DNA of 64,000 nucleotides from positions 1-64,000 of the forward strand of contig DASQNC010000011.1 of NCBI GenBank assembly GCA_035645145.1, in the 5' to 3' direction. The stretch is from Azospirillaceae bacterium (GTDB lineage: Bacteria > Pseudomonadota > Alphaproteobacteria > Azospirillales > Azospirillaceae). Made by a program: the position numbers and the translations under genes. Positions 9,174-17,332 of the stretch are shown one piece after another (position 1 is the stretch's first letter; each line of letters begins with the position of its first letter). The notes beneath the pieces are model-generated. The model saw only the letters and a list, made by a program, of their open reading frames with translations. It was not told the origin of the DNA and did no database searches.

Positions 9174-9464
9174 CTATTCGAACTCGGAGGGCGAGAGGGT
9201 CCAGTGAGCCTGCATGATGTGCTCCGGCTTCATGTCCAGCTCCTTGGCGAGGGCGAGGAGCAGCGGCTCGTCGGAGACCACGTAATCCAGGATGCCCGCG
9301 AAGAAACCCGGGGAGGAGGCGGCGGACCGTATGGTGTCTGGGCCCAGGCCCGACACAGCCAGGAAGCGGCCGAGGCGCTCCTCGTCGCTCGTGATGAAGG
9401 AGAATGCCCCAACTGCGACATTTTCGGCCTGTTCGCGCGTAACTCTTTTTAAGGGAGTGTTCAT
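9174..9464 (-). CDS. DUF3572 family protein
   Basis: A 96-residue protein of the alphaproteobacterial DUF3572 family, recognisable by [47 protein letters not shown] and the terminal LSPSEFE. Function is unknown. It precedes dinB on the same strand by 12 bases, so the pair is likely one transcript; family members are also found beside divK, which here is divergent. The start is uncertain: ATGs at 9464 and 9479 both lack a good ribosome-binding site. Confidence 0.8.
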   Translation of the reverse strand: MNTPLKRVTREQAENVAVGAFSFITSDEERLGRFLAVSGLGPDTIRSAASSPGFFAGILDYVVSDEPLLLALAKELDMKPEHIMQAHWTLSPSEFE

Positions 9465-9563
9465 GCTGTCAATTTGCATTTCATCAATAGGTTTGGACCT
9501 AACTACATCATCAGACGAAATATAGGGCCGGTGAAGTGCGTTTCGGGCCCCGGGATCGCTCCA

Positions 9564-9947
9564 ATGAAGAAGACAGTGCTCATTGTTGAGGACAACGAAC
9601 TCAACATGAAGCTCTTCAACGACCTCCTCGAGGCCCACGGCTACGCAACCCTCAAGACCAGCCACGGCATCGAGGCCATGGAACTGGCCCGGGCGCACAA
9701 GCCGGACCTGATCCTCATGGACATCCAGCTGCCGGAGGTTTCCGGGCTCGAGGTGACCCGGTGGCTCAAGGCGGACGAAGAGCTCAAATCGATCCCGGTC
9801 ATCGCGATCACCGCTTTTGCCATGAAGGGCGACGAGGAGCGGATCCGGGAAGGCGGCTGCGAGGCCTACATGTCCAAGCCGATTTCGGTCTCCAAGTTCA
9901 TCGCTACCGTGAAGACCTACCTGGAGGCGGACGGCAGGCCAGCCTGA
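9564..9947 (+). CDS. divK: cell-cycle response regulator DivK
   Basis: A 127-residue single-domain receiver. In Caulobacter and relatives DivK is phosphorylated by DivJ and dephosphorylated by PleC, and controls CckA/CtrA through DivL. Residues are intact: acidic pair Glu9-Asp10, phospho-acceptor Asp53 in [13 protein letters not shown], Thr in AITAFAM and Lys in MSKPIS. Length and sequence match DivK rather than a generic CheY. pleD, a frequent downstream neighbour, is absent; a candidate sRNA follows instead. Confidence 0.93.
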   Translation: MKKTVLIVEDNELNMKLFNDLLEAHGYATLKTSHGIEAMELARAHKPDLILMDIQLPEVSGLEVTRWLKADEELKSIPVIAITAFAMKGDEERIREGGCEAYMSKPISVSKFIATVKTYLEADGRPA

Positions 9948-9970
9948 CCCGGCCGAAACGACGGCGGGGG

Positions 9971-9999
9971 TGAATCCGAAGCTTCAGCAAGCGGATTCA
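9971..9999 (+). terminator. stem-loop after divK (possible terminator)
   Basis: Inverted repeat TGAATCCG / CGGATTCA with a 13-base interior, 24 bases after the divK stop. No T-run follows immediately, so it may be a processing or stability element rather than an intrinsic terminator. Confidence 0.4.
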
Positions 10000-10094
10000 T
10001 CCCATTGGGAAGACTTGGCTTTAAATTTTTTGGGAAAATGCCGCTTTTTTGCCACATGAGCGCTTGCATCGCCTCATGTTTCCTATACGTTCAG

Positions 10095-10267
10095 CCAAAG
10101 TTTCCGCCACGAGCGGAAGAAATGCCCTACGGGTGCTCAGGTCCGCCGCATCTCCTGGGTCTTCGTGGGCTCGGCCAGTCCGGAGGCAGATCGTTGCCTC
10201 CTCAACGCTGCCTCCGGCTGGCCATCAACTTCGTTCCAACAAGGCGCCGAAAGGCGCCTTTTGTTTT
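10095..10267 (+). ncRNA. candidate small RNA with CCTCCT apical loop
   Basis: The 510-base gap between divK and ade has no convincing gene but has ordered RNA structure. A first hairpin is TTCCGC/GCGGAA (10102-10118). A long hairpin spans 10173-10223: GGCCAG, CCGGAGGCAG and CGTTG pair with CAACG, CTGCCTCCGG and CTGGCC, exposing loop CCTCCT (10197-10202), which is anti-Shine-Dalgarno. It is followed by an intrinsic terminator (10241-10267). Many alphaproteobacterial sRNAs carry CCUCC-type loops. The 5' end is a guess; a TATACG -10-like hexamer at 10084-10089 lacks a well-spaced -35. No known family is assigned. Confidence 0.55.
10241..10267 (+). terminator. rho-independent terminator of candidate sRNA
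   Basis: AAGGCGCC, GAAA tetraloop, GGCGCCTT, then TTGTTTT. This is a textbook intrinsic terminator located 18 bases after the long hairpin, with no protein gene just upstream for it to serve. Confidence 0.85.
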
Positions 10268-10457
10268 GCTCGCTGCTCCCCGACCCCTCCGGAAGCCTTG
10301 GCGAGGTCCGCGAATCGCTCCTGCTCCATTTTTAAGCCAAGCTTGGCCGTAAGAAAATATCCCCTTGAGAAATGCCGGGCGGGAGGCGGGATGTGTGGTG
10401 CGATTTCGGTCCTGCCCTGCTAGCCTTCCGCAAGGCCTTCCAATCGGGATGAGGGAC

Positions 10458-12299
10458 ATGGACCGTCGCACACCGCCGCTGCCTCCGAAGACCGCGCTGA
10501 CCCGCTTTTCCGTCGCTCCCCTGTCGGCCATGACCCGCAGGCTGGCCGATGTCGCCTCAGGCCGCGCCCCGGCCGATCTCGTCGTCACCGGCGCCCGGGT
10601 GCTCTCCACCTACAGCGAGCGCATCGCGCCCGAGCGGGAGGTCTGGATCTCGGGCGGACGCATCGCCGCCGTGAAGCCGGCGGGCTCCTACAGGCAGGTC
10701 AACGGAGCGCCGGGCCGGGTCTATGACGCCAAGGGCGGCATCGTTGCGCCGGGCCTCGTCGATCCGCACATCCATATCGAGAGCAGCATGGTCACGGCCT
10801 GTGCCTATGCGGAGGCGGCGCTGCTCAACGGCACGACCACGATCTTCTGCGACAGCCACGAGATCGGCAACGTGATGGATGCCGCCGGCATCGAGATGAT
10901 GCTGGAGGATGCCCGGCACGCGCCTCTCTCGATCTTCCTCACGGTGCCGAGCACAGTGCCGGCGACCACGCCCGATCTTGAGACGGCCGGCGGCGACCTG
11001 ACGCCCGAAAAGATCGCCGCGCTCTTCGACCGCTGGCCGGAAGCGGCGGCCTTGGGCGAGAAGATGGATTTCGTGCCCGTGACCATGGGCGACGAGCGCA
11101 GCCACGCGATCCTCGCGGCGGCCCTGGAGCGGGGCAAGCCGGTCTCGGGCCATATCTATGGCCGCGAGTTCGTGGCGGCCTATGCGGCGAGCGGCGTCAC
11201 GGACACCCACGAGGCCATCGACCGGGACATCGCCGACGACCTGCTCGATGCCGGCGTGTGGATCTTCCTGCGCGGCGGACCGCCTACGACCCCGTGGCAC
11301 TCCCTGCCCGAGGCGATCAAGACCATCACGGAGTTCGGCTCCTCGCACAAGCGCATCTGCGTCTGCACCGACGATCGCGATGCGGACGACCTGATGATGT
11401 TCGGCATGGACTGGGTCACCCGCGAGGCGCGCCGCGCCGGGATGAGCCGCGAGCAGGCCTGGAGCATGGGCTCGCTGCATCCTGCCACGCGCTTCGGCAT
11501 GGACGGTGAGATCGGCGGCCTCGGCGGCGGGCGCCGCGCCGATCTCGTGCTGCTGAACGACGACCTCGAGGTGCAGAATACCTGGTATGGCGGCGAACTC
11601 GTGGTCGAGGCGAAAAAGATCACGCCCGTGCTCGATCAGGCGCTCTCCAACCGCTACCGCTATCCGGAGGAAGCCTATCGCACGGTGCATATTCCGAGCG
11701 TGCCGAAGCTGATCCCGGACCTGCCCACAGAAGCCTGCATGGCCAACGTCATCCGCGTGGCGCTGCCGGGCATCGTGCTCTTCCACGACAAGGTTCAGTT
11801 GCAGAAGGAAGAGAGCTGGGATGCTCTTCTCTCGAAGAACGACCTCACCTTCGTCACGGTCATCGAACGCCATGGCCGCACAGGCGGCAAGGGCGTGGCG
11901 CATGGACTGCTCAAGGATTTCGGGCTGAAGAGCGGTGCGGTGGCAAGCAGCGTCGGCCACGACTCGCATAACCTCATCGTCGCAGGCACCAACGAGGCCG
12001 ACATGCGCGTGGCGCTCGAGGCGCTCATCGGCGCCCAAGGCGGCGTGTGCCTCGTCGATCGGGGCAAGGTGATCGCCATGGTGCCGCTGCCGATTGCCGG
12101 TCTTCTGTCCGACAAGCGCGTAACGGAGGTGGCGGAGGAGACCCGCGCCCTGAAAGCAGCCTGGGAGAAGGCCGGCTGCAAGATCCCCTATATGGGCTTC
12201 AACCTCATCCCGCTTTCCGTCATCCCCGAGATCCGCATCACCGACAAGGGTCTGGTGCTCGTGCCCGAGATGGAGCTGGTGCCGCTCTACGAGGGGTGA
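10458..12299 (+). CDS. ade: adenine deaminase
   Basis: A 613-residue amidohydrolase-superfamily enzyme converting adenine to hypoxanthine and ammonia in purine salvage. Metal-site motifs are in place: [13 protein letters not shown] (HxH), [12 protein letters not shown] region, and [12 protein letters not shown] (metal Asp). The C-terminal domain has the family [20 protein letters not shown] signature. The start at 10458 follows GAGGGAC; an internal ATG at 10530 would give 589 residues, closer to the E. coli enzyme, but has no ribosome-binding site. It converges with the hydrolase four bases on. Confidence 0.92.
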   Translation: MDRRTPPLPPKTALTRFSVAPLSAMTRRLADVASGRAPADLVVTGARVLSTYSERIAPEREVWISGGRIAAVKPAGSYRQVNGAPGRVYDAKGGIVAPGLVDPHIHIESSMVTACAYAEAALLNGTTTIFCDSHEIGNVMDAAGIEMMLEDARHAPLSIFLTVPSTVPATTPDLETAGGDLTPEKIAALFDRWPEAAALGEKMDFVPVTMGDERSHAILAAALERGKPVSGHIYGREFVAAYAASGVTDTHEAIDRDIADDLLDAGVWIFLRGGPPTTPWHSLPEAIKTITEFGSSHKRICVCTDDRDADDLMMFGMDWVTREARRAGMSREQAWSMGSLHPATRFGMDGEIGGLGGGRRADLVLLNDDLEVQNTWYGGELVVEAKKITPVLDQALSNRYRYPEEAYRTVHIPSVPKLIPDLPTEACMANVIRVALPGIVLFHDKVQLQKEESWDALLSKNDLTFVTVIERHGRTGGKGVAHGLLKDFGLKSGAVASSVGHDSHNLIVAGTNEADMRVALEALIGAQGGVCLVDRGKVIAMVPLPIAGLLSDKRVTEVAEETRALKAAWEKAGCKIPYMGFNLIPLSVIPEIRITDKGLVLVPEMELVPLYEG

Positions 12300-12303
12300 G
12301 TTC

Positions 12304-13140
12304 TTAGCGTGAGGCGGTAGCTTCGAATGCGGCGACCGCTTCGCGCATCGCAGCCACGAAGGCGGGGTGAGCGTAGAGATCGTTGTGCCCTGCTTCCGCG
12401 ATGGTGCGATCGAGAACGAGGTTAGGGATCGCGCTCCGCAAGGGCTCGCTGCGCCGTGCGGGGACGATCGTGTCGTGCCCCGCAACGATGAGCGCGGTCG
12501 GCGTTTGCTTCCCCTTCAGCAGATCGACGGTCGGCATGTGATGGCGCAGGAGCAGCCCCGTCGGAGCCCAGGCGAAATGCTCGCGCGCCAGGGCCTTCAG
12601 CGAGTCGAACGGCGTGACGAGGATCAGCCCCGCGAGCGGGCGGTGATGCGCCAGATAGGCGGCAACGCCGCTGCCGATGCTGAAGCCGACGGCAATGACG
12701 CTCCGGGCGCGTTCGTGCTGCAGATGGTCGAAGATCGCGACGGAGTCGGCAAGCAGGGCCCTCGCGCTCGGCTCGCCGCCGCTCGGAGGATAGCCGCGGT
12801 AATGGAAAGCGATCACCTCATGGCTCGGAAACAGGCCGTGCAGGGTGAGCGCCATGGCGTCCGCGTTCCAGGCATTGCCGCCGAAGCCGAGCAGGAGAGG
12901 CTTGTCGCTCGATGACGGTCCCAGACGCACGCCGACGAGGCGATGGCCGTCGGTGGTCGTCAGCGCGAGCCTCTGCGCCGAAGCAGGGAGCGGGGGGCGG
13001 TTCGCGGCTGCGATCTCGGCGGGGAACAGCATCCTGGTCTGGAAAAGCGCCGTCATGAGAACAACGCCGGCATAGAGAAGAGCGGCGCCGATCGCGAGAT
13101 AAAGAAACCACATCGCTGCCAACCGGGGATTTCGTGTCAT
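12304..13140 (-). CDS. membrane-anchored alpha/beta hydrolase
   Basis: A 278-residue alpha/beta-hydrolase (BAAT/YfhR-like). One N-terminal hydrophobic segment (about 10-31, FLYLAIGAALLYAGVVLMTAL) would anchor it to the inner membrane. The catalytic triad is visible: nucleophile Ser in AVGFSIGSGVA, Asp in VAGHDTIVP and His in AEAGHNDLY. The substrate is unknown. It starts nine bases after the FUSC gene ends on the same strand and is probably in its transcript. Confidence 0.85.
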   Translation of the reverse strand: MTRNPRLAAMWFLYLAIGAALLYAGVVLMTALFQTRMLFPAEIAAANRPPLPASAQRLALTTTDGHRLVGVRLGPSSSDKPLLLGFGGNAWNADAMALTLHGLFPSHEVIAFHYRGYPPSGGEPSARALLADSVAIFDHLQHERARSVIAVGFSIGSGVAAYLAHHRPLAGLILVTPFDSLKALAREHFAWAPTGLLLRHHMPTVDLLKGKQTPTALIVAGHDTIVPARRSEPLRSAIPNLVLDRTIAEAGHNDLYAHPAFVAAMREAVAAFEATASR

Positions 13141-13149
13141 GGGTTCGGG

Positions 13150-14271
13150 TCAACGCTCCGCCGGGCCGGTCCTGGCTCGCACGGCGAACTCCTCCGTTCG
13201 CGCCAGAAGGTCGGTCAGGTTCTTTCGGAACTGCTCGAAGGCGAAGCTCAGGGCGAAGACCTGACCGAAGGAGTGAGAAGGAAGGTCGCGCACCAAGGCG
13301 TCCGATCGCAGCGCCTCCGCCTCGCGGGTGAAGACATCGAGCGCAGCCCGGAAAGCGACGGCGTCAGGCGGCGGCTTGCGCTGCCGGAGGGCATCGGCGA
13401 GGTCCAGGAGCAGGTCGCGGGTTGCCTCGTGCAGGGCGGTGAGGGAGGGCTTGAGCCGGTCCAGGACGGGAGCGGGCAAGGGATTCGAGGCGGCGCGGCC
13501 GATCATCACGAGGTCGTGGCGCACCCGGTACAGCGTGCGGATCAAGGGCTCAGGGTCGGGAGCTTCGGTCAGATGGCTCCTGCGCTCCCGCGCCGCCTCC
13601 TCGGCCGCAGCCTCCGCCTTCTTGAGCGCGGAGCGGATCTGAGGGTGGAGCGTCTGCAGGGCCGTACGCCCCTTTGGGCCCGCTGTCAGTTCCTCGATGA
13701 AGGCGGAGAGCAGGCCTGCATTGAGCGACACCGCTTTTGCCGCCGCCTCCGTCATCAGCGTATGGGCGCGAGCCGGCAGAACGAGGAGCGAGACGGCGAC
13801 GCCCACCACGTTGCCCAGCGTGATCTCCATCACCCGGTCGAGCGCCGAGGCGAGGGGGCCGATCGCCTGCCCTGTCGGCGGCAGGAGCATGATGAGGGAT
13901 GTGATGGGCGCAACCCGGAAGGCGGGCCTGACCGCCGCGAGCAGCGCCAGGGGAAACACCGCCGCGACGATGGCAAGGCCGAGGCTCAGGTCCGAGCCGT
14001 GCGGCACGACGGCGGCCACCAATCCCCCGTAGACGGCCCCCGCCAGAGTGCCGGTGAAGCGCTCGACGGCTGCCTTCAGGGAACCGCCGACGCTTGCCTG
14101 CACCACGACCACTGCGGTGATCACCGCCCAATAGCCCTGCGGCAGGTCGAGGATTCGGGTGACGGCATAGGCGAGGGCTGCCGCGATGGTCACCCGCAGC
14201 GCCAGCTTCCCCTCGGCGGAGCGCGCTCCCATGCGCTCGCCCGCCCGTTCGATCCATCCAGGCCGTGCCAT
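13150..14271 (-). CDS. FUSC family inner-membrane exporter
   Basis: A 373-residue protein of the fusaric acid resistance/aromatic acid exporter (FUSC, YccC-like) family. The first ~165 residues hold about six hydrophobic segments, including PQGYWAVITAVVVVQASVGGSLKAAVERFTG, the family signature. The second half is a cytoplasmic, charged, largely helical domain. Only one membrane unit is present, so it may dimerise. No membrane-fusion partner is adjacent, so the substrate cannot be inferred. Confidence 0.85.
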   Translation of the reverse strand: MARPGWIERAGERMGARSAEGKLALRVTIAAALAYAVTRILDLPQGYWAVITAVVVVQASVGGSLKAAVERFTGTLAGAVYGGLVAAVVPHGSDLSLGLAIVAAVFPLALLAAVRPAFRVAPITSLIMLLPPTGQAIGPLASALDRVMEITLGNVVGVAVSLLVLPARAHTLMTEAAAKAVSLNAGLLSAFIEELTAGPKGRTALQTLHPQIRSALKKAEAAAEEAARERRSHLTEAPDPEPLIRTLYRVRHDLVMIGRAASNPLPAPVLDRLKPSLTALHEATRDLLLDLADALRQRKPPPDAVAFRAALDVFTREAEALRSDALVRDLPSHSFGQVFALSFAFEQFRKNLTDLLARTEEFAVRARTGPAER

Positions 14272-14348
14272 GCGATTCTCCGGGCGCAGAGCATAGAGGG
14301 TGGACCGAGAGGCCCGCTATGGAAATGGCACCCCGAACCGCCTGCGCC

Positions 14349-14528
14349 CTACCGGGGCAGGGCGATCATGGCCGATCCGCAATCCTCGCAGGCGCCGAGG
14401 GTCGGGGATGCGATCATGTGCATCGTGCGGCACTCGGGGCACCCTTTCAGGGCCATCCGCAGCGATCCCTGCATGTGATGGGCACTCTCGCGGAACGCTT
14501 CGCTGACCTGGACGACATGGTCGAACAT
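14349..14528 (-). CDS. small zinc-ribbon protein
   Basis: A 59-residue protein with two CxxC knuckles, CPEC and CEDC, separated by 15 residues, as in a treble-clef/zinc-ribbon fold. The N-terminal half is helical and contains two His (FRESAHHMQGSL). The start at 14528 is chosen because AGGGAGG lies about 6 bases upstream. Function unknown; it opens a run of very small leftward genes. Confidence 0.65.
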   Translation of the reverse strand: MFDHVVQVSEAFRESAHHMQGSLRMALKGCPECRTMHMIASPTLGACEDCGSAMIALPR

Positions 14529-14598
14529 GGGCGCCTCCCTGGAGGAGGCATGATGCTGCGCCTCGCGGGAAGCGCCGTCAACGGACCATTCCGGATCA

Positions 14599-14973
14599 TC
14601 AGGCCGGTTCGCGGCGTCCGGTGACCAGCGTCGGTTCCAGGCGTGTGACAAGGCACGCGACGACCGAGAACAGGCCGAAGAGCAGGTGCGGAAGATAGAC
14701 CCTGTCGGCGAAGCCGAAGAGCCAGGGAGAGGCGGCGAGCACGACCCCGCCGATCCCGTCCAGGATCAGGTGCATCGGCATGGGCAGGATCTTCAGGAGC
14801 CCGAGTTCATAGGCCGTGAGTGCCGAGTAGAGAATGGCTCCCACCCCGAAGACGACCGCCACCCATGTCGCCGCCGGCACATCGGCGAAGCCGAGGAGCC
14901 ATGGCGTCGACAGCAGCGCCAGGCCCCAGAGATAGTCGATCACGCCGTGCAGGCGGGTGGGAAGGAAGCGCAC
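14599..14973 (-). CDS. SPW-repeat family membrane protein
   Basis: A 124-residue integral membrane protein with about four hydrophobic helices and an internal duplication: TPWLLGFAD and SPWLFGFAD mark the two SPW repeats. SPW proteins are widespread and uncharacterised, often near stress genes. It lies ten bases upstream of... the glutaredoxin-like gene ends at 14984, so the two are close and probably cotranscribed. Confidence 0.8.
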   Translation of the reverse strand: MRFLPTRLHGVIDYLWGLALLSTPWLLGFADVPAATWVAVVFGVGAILYSALTAYELGLLKILPMPMHLILDGIGGVVLAASPWLFGFADRVYLPHLLFGLFSVVACLVTRLEPTLVTGRREPA

Positions 14974-14983
14974 CGCCCGATCC

Positions 14984-15247
14984 TCAGCCGCGCGCCGCGC
15001 CTTGGTTGCCCACCAGGTTTTGGTCGAGCCAGCCGATGATGTCTCCGCTTTCGAGCATCGGCTTGCCGTCGATGACGAGGCAGGGCACCTGGGTCTTCCC
15101 GGTCAGCTGGACCAGCCTGTCCTTTGCGCCCTCGGCCTCGTTGATCTCCATGAACGTGATCCGGTCCTTCAGCTCATGGTCGTCGATGAAGTCGCGCACC
15201 TTCGCGGAGTAGGGGCATGCCCATTTGTGGATGAGTTCGAGCTGCAA
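14984..15247 (-). CDS. glutaredoxin-like / GST N-terminal domain protein
   Basis: An 87-residue thioredoxin-fold protein. HKWACPYSAKVRDFI carries a CPYS active-site motif; TQVPCLVIDG has the cis-Pro loop, here with an adjacent Cys, and MLESGDIIGWLDQ is the glutathione-binding S/D element. It resembles a monothiol glutaredoxin or an isolated GST N-domain. Located in the small stress-type gene cluster, ten bases before the SPW gene. Confidence 0.82.
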   Translation of the reverse strand: MQLELIHKWACPYSAKVRDFIDDHELKDRITFMEINEAEGAKDRLVQLTGKTQVPCLVIDGKPMLESGDIIGWLDQNLVGNQGAARG

Positions 15248-15265
15248 GGTTTCGTCCTTCCGAGT

Positions 15266-15379
15266 CTAGCGTCTGAGGGAGCGCCGGCGACGGCGCAGCA
15301 GGATGGCGATGCCGACGATGGCGGCGGAGAGCACGACGATCGTGCCGATGGTCATGAGCCAGATCGCGCCGCCTTCCAT
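15266..15379 (-). CDS. 37-residue single-TM peptide
   Basis: A tiny membrane protein: MEGGAIWLMTIGTIVVLS then a continuous hydrophobic stretch and a positively charged end (LLRRRRRSLRR), predicting C-in topology. GGGAGGGG lies immediately upstream of the ATG at 15379, a strong ribosome-binding site, which supports a real gene despite its size. It lies 18 bases upstream of the glutaredoxin-like gene. Function unknown. Confidence 0.6.
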   Translation of the reverse strand: MEGGAIWLMTIGTIVVLSAAIVGIAILLRRRRRSLRR

Positions 15380-15500
15380 GGACCCCTCCCTACCAGCCTG
15401 CTCGCCAACGTCGGCGCCACGCCGCTGTTCCCGTGCTCGCCGGCTTGTGGAGGCCGCCATCCGCCCTAGCTTGCCGTTCTTCCCGAGGAGGCGGCGGCGA

Positions 15501-15764
15501 ATGGGCAGGATTCAGTGGCGGCAGGATCGGGTGGCCGGCGTTCCGCTCAACCGTCATGTCGGCACGGTCGGGCCGGTCGAGGTCGGCAGCGTCGCCTATG
15601 ACGGCAGCAACCGGTTCTGGATCTGGTCGACTCCCCTGCAGGAGGACGCCTGGGGCTACGGGCCGACCGAAGAAGCCGCCAAGGCGGCGCTGGAGTTCTG
15701 GCTCGCTTCCTGGCTCGAGAACTTCCGTCCGTTCTTCGAGGCTGGCGGCAAGCCGCCAGCCTGA
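15501..15764 (+). CDS. hypothetical protein, 87 residues
   Basis: A small soluble protein with several Trp and aromatic residues (GRIQWRQDRVAGVPLN, FWIWSTPLQEDAWGYGPTEEAAKAALEFW). The ATG at 15501 follows GAGGAGG. It is divergent from the tiny TM gene and convergent with the next. No recognised family. Confidence 0.55.
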   Translation: MGRIQWRQDRVAGVPLNRHVGTVGPVEVGSVAYDGSNRFWIWSTPLQEDAWGYGPTEEAAKAALEFWLASWLENFRPFFEAGGKPPA

Positions 15765-15783
15765 TCGGATGTGCGGCGTCCGT

Positions 15784-16035
15784 TCAGACCCGCGTGCTGC
15801 GGCCGCGGCCCAGGAAGTAGAAAAGCAGCGCCCCGATCACCACGACGGCGACGATGATCCAGACCCAGTCCATGCCTTCTCCGGCGGCTCCACCGGGATT
15901 GGCGCTGGTCGTGGTGCCGGACGGGGATGTGGCTCCGCCGCCCGTGGTGCCGCCTGGGGATGTCTGGGCCATCGCGACGGTGCTCCAGACGGTCAGCATC
16001 GTGGTCAGCAGGAATGCTTTGAGTTGCTCGAGCAT
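15784..16035 (-). CDS. exported low-complexity single-TM protein
   Basis: An 83-residue protein with an N-terminal signal sequence (MLEQLKAFLLTTMLTVWSTVAMA), a Gly/Thr/Ser/Pro linker (SPGGTTGGGATSPSGTTTS) and a C-terminal hydrophobic helix (VWIIVAVVVIGALLFYFLG) ending in basic residues. The layout suggests a small bitopic envelope protein. GAGGAG precedes the ATG at 16035. Confidence 0.6.
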   Translation of the reverse strand: MLEQLKAFLLTTMLTVWSTVAMAQTSPGGTTGGGATSPSGTTTSANPGGAAGEGMDWVWIIVAVVVIGALLFYFLGRGRSTRV

Positions 16036-16175
16036 GGAATGTCTCCTCGGCCCGCCATCGGGCGCAGGATCAACGCCCCTCCGGTTACAGTGTTCCGCCC
16101 GAAAATCCTCGCCGGAACAAGGGCTGCTTCGCCCATGTTGATGCGGCACGGTTGGTTTTTCAGAAGGATCCGCAG

Positions 16176-16556
16176 GTGCCCACGCAAGAACGACGTCCGG
16201 TGGTCGTCCTGGTCGACGAGGAGCCTTCCATCCGTCAGGCGGTTGCCCGCCTCCTGCAGGAGGCCTCCTTCGATGTCCGCGAAGCAGCCGATTCCGACGA
16301 GGCCGCGCGGATCCTCGAGAAGGAGCCGGCTGCCGACGCCCTCGTCGTCGACGCCCATGTGCCGGGCCGGATCGACGGGTTCGAGCTGGCGGCAAAGGCC
16401 CGCAGGCGCTTGCCCGGCCTCGCCGTGGTGATGGTGTCCGGCCACTCGGATGCCACCTCGGGTCCGGTGCCGGAAGGCGGCGAGTTCATCGCCAAACCCT
16501 ACCTGACGGACCGGCTCGTCCCAACCCTGAACCGCATGATCGGGAGGCTCTCATGA
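16176..16556 (+). CDS. single-domain response regulator
   Basis: A 126-residue receiver domain without an output domain. Key residues: acidic Asp-Glu in LVDEEPSIR, phospho-acceptor Asp in LVVDAHVPGR, Ser in MVSGHSD, and Lys in IAKPYL. The GTG at 16176 is preferred (AAGGA nine bases upstream); a TTG at 16152 is an alternative. Its stop overlaps the SGNH hydrolase start (16553-16556), so the two are coupled. No kinase is adjacent. Confidence 0.8.
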   Translation: MPTQERRPVVVLVDEEPSIRQAVARLLQEASFDVREAADSDEAARILEKEPAADALVVDAHVPGRIDGFELAAKARRRLPGLAVVMVSGHSDATSGPVPEGGEFIAKPYLTDRLVPTLNRMIGRLS

Positions 16557-17188
16557 GCCACGTCGTTCTGCTCGGAGACAGCATCTTCGACAACGGCGCC
16601 TATGTTCGGCGCGGCGAGCCGGACGTGGTGAAGCAGGTCCAGGCCAAGCTGCCCCAGGGCTGGAAGGCGACCCTGTGCGCGGTCGACGGCGCCGTCACGA
16701 CGGGGGTCGAGCGGCAGATGGACCGGGTGCCGCCGGACGCCAGCCATCTCGTCGTCAGCGCCGGCGGCAACGATGCCCTTCGCCACAGCGGCATCCTTCG
16801 CGAGCAGGCCCGCTCGGTCGCCGACGTCATCGGAAGGCTTGCGCTCGTGCAGGACGAGTTCGCCCGCAGCTACCGGGCCATGCTCGACCGGGTTCTGGAG
16901 CGCCGCCTGCCGACCGCCATCTGCACGATCTACGATGCCCGCTTTCCCGACCCGCAGGAGCAGCGCCTCGTGGTGACGGCCCTGTCGATCTTCAACGACG
17001 TCATCACCCGCGAGGCCTTCGCCCGGCGCCTTCCCCTGATCGACCTGCGCCTCATCTGCAACGAGCCGGACGATTATGCCAATCCCATCGAACCCTCGGC
17101 CAAGGGCGGCGACAAGATCGCTGGCGTGATCGCCCAGGTGGCAGCGGGGAACACGATCTTCCCGCGATCGCAGGTCTACGCGCAGTGA
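16553..17188 (+). CDS. SGNH/GDSL-family hydrolase
   Basis: A 211-residue cytoplasmic esterase-like protein. Block I is VVLLGDSIFDNGAY (nucleophile Ser); block III is SAGGNDAL (Gly and Asn of the oxyanion hole). Block V, where the family has DxxH, reads NPIEPSAKGGDKIA: no His follows in the remaining residues, so the classical catalytic His is missing. Translationally coupled to the response regulator upstream. Substrate unknown. Confidence 0.82.
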   Translation: MSHVVLLGDSIFDNGAYVRRGEPDVVKQVQAKLPQGWKATLCAVDGAVTTGVERQMDRVPPDASHLVVSAGGNDALRHSGILREQARSVADVIGRLALVQDEFARSYRAMLDRVLERRLPTAICTIYDARFPDPQEQRLVVTALSIFNDVITREAFARRLPLIDLRLICNEPDDYANPIEPSAKGGDKIAGVIAQVAAGNTIFPRSQVYAQ

Positions 17189-17332
17189 GAGCGGCCAATT
17201 CTGAACAAATTGTCAGAAACCATTGGTTTTTCGAAGAAAATCGACGATTTCGCGTGCCAAGCTGCGAACCAAAACTTAAGATACGAATTGTTTTGCAAAG
17301 AAGGCTGTCTGCCTTTTCTTGAGAGGTTGACC

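Noticed and set aside
9465-9563. LexA box between DUF3572-dinB and divK
   Set aside because: No GTTC-N7-GTTC or GAAC-N7-GAAC is present, so dinB is not called SOS-controlled here.
10095-10267. 6S RNA, tmRNA or SRP RNA
   Set aside because: The SRP GGAAGG/GCAGCC loop and the closed rod with central bubble of 6S RNA are absent, and there is no tRNA-like domain.
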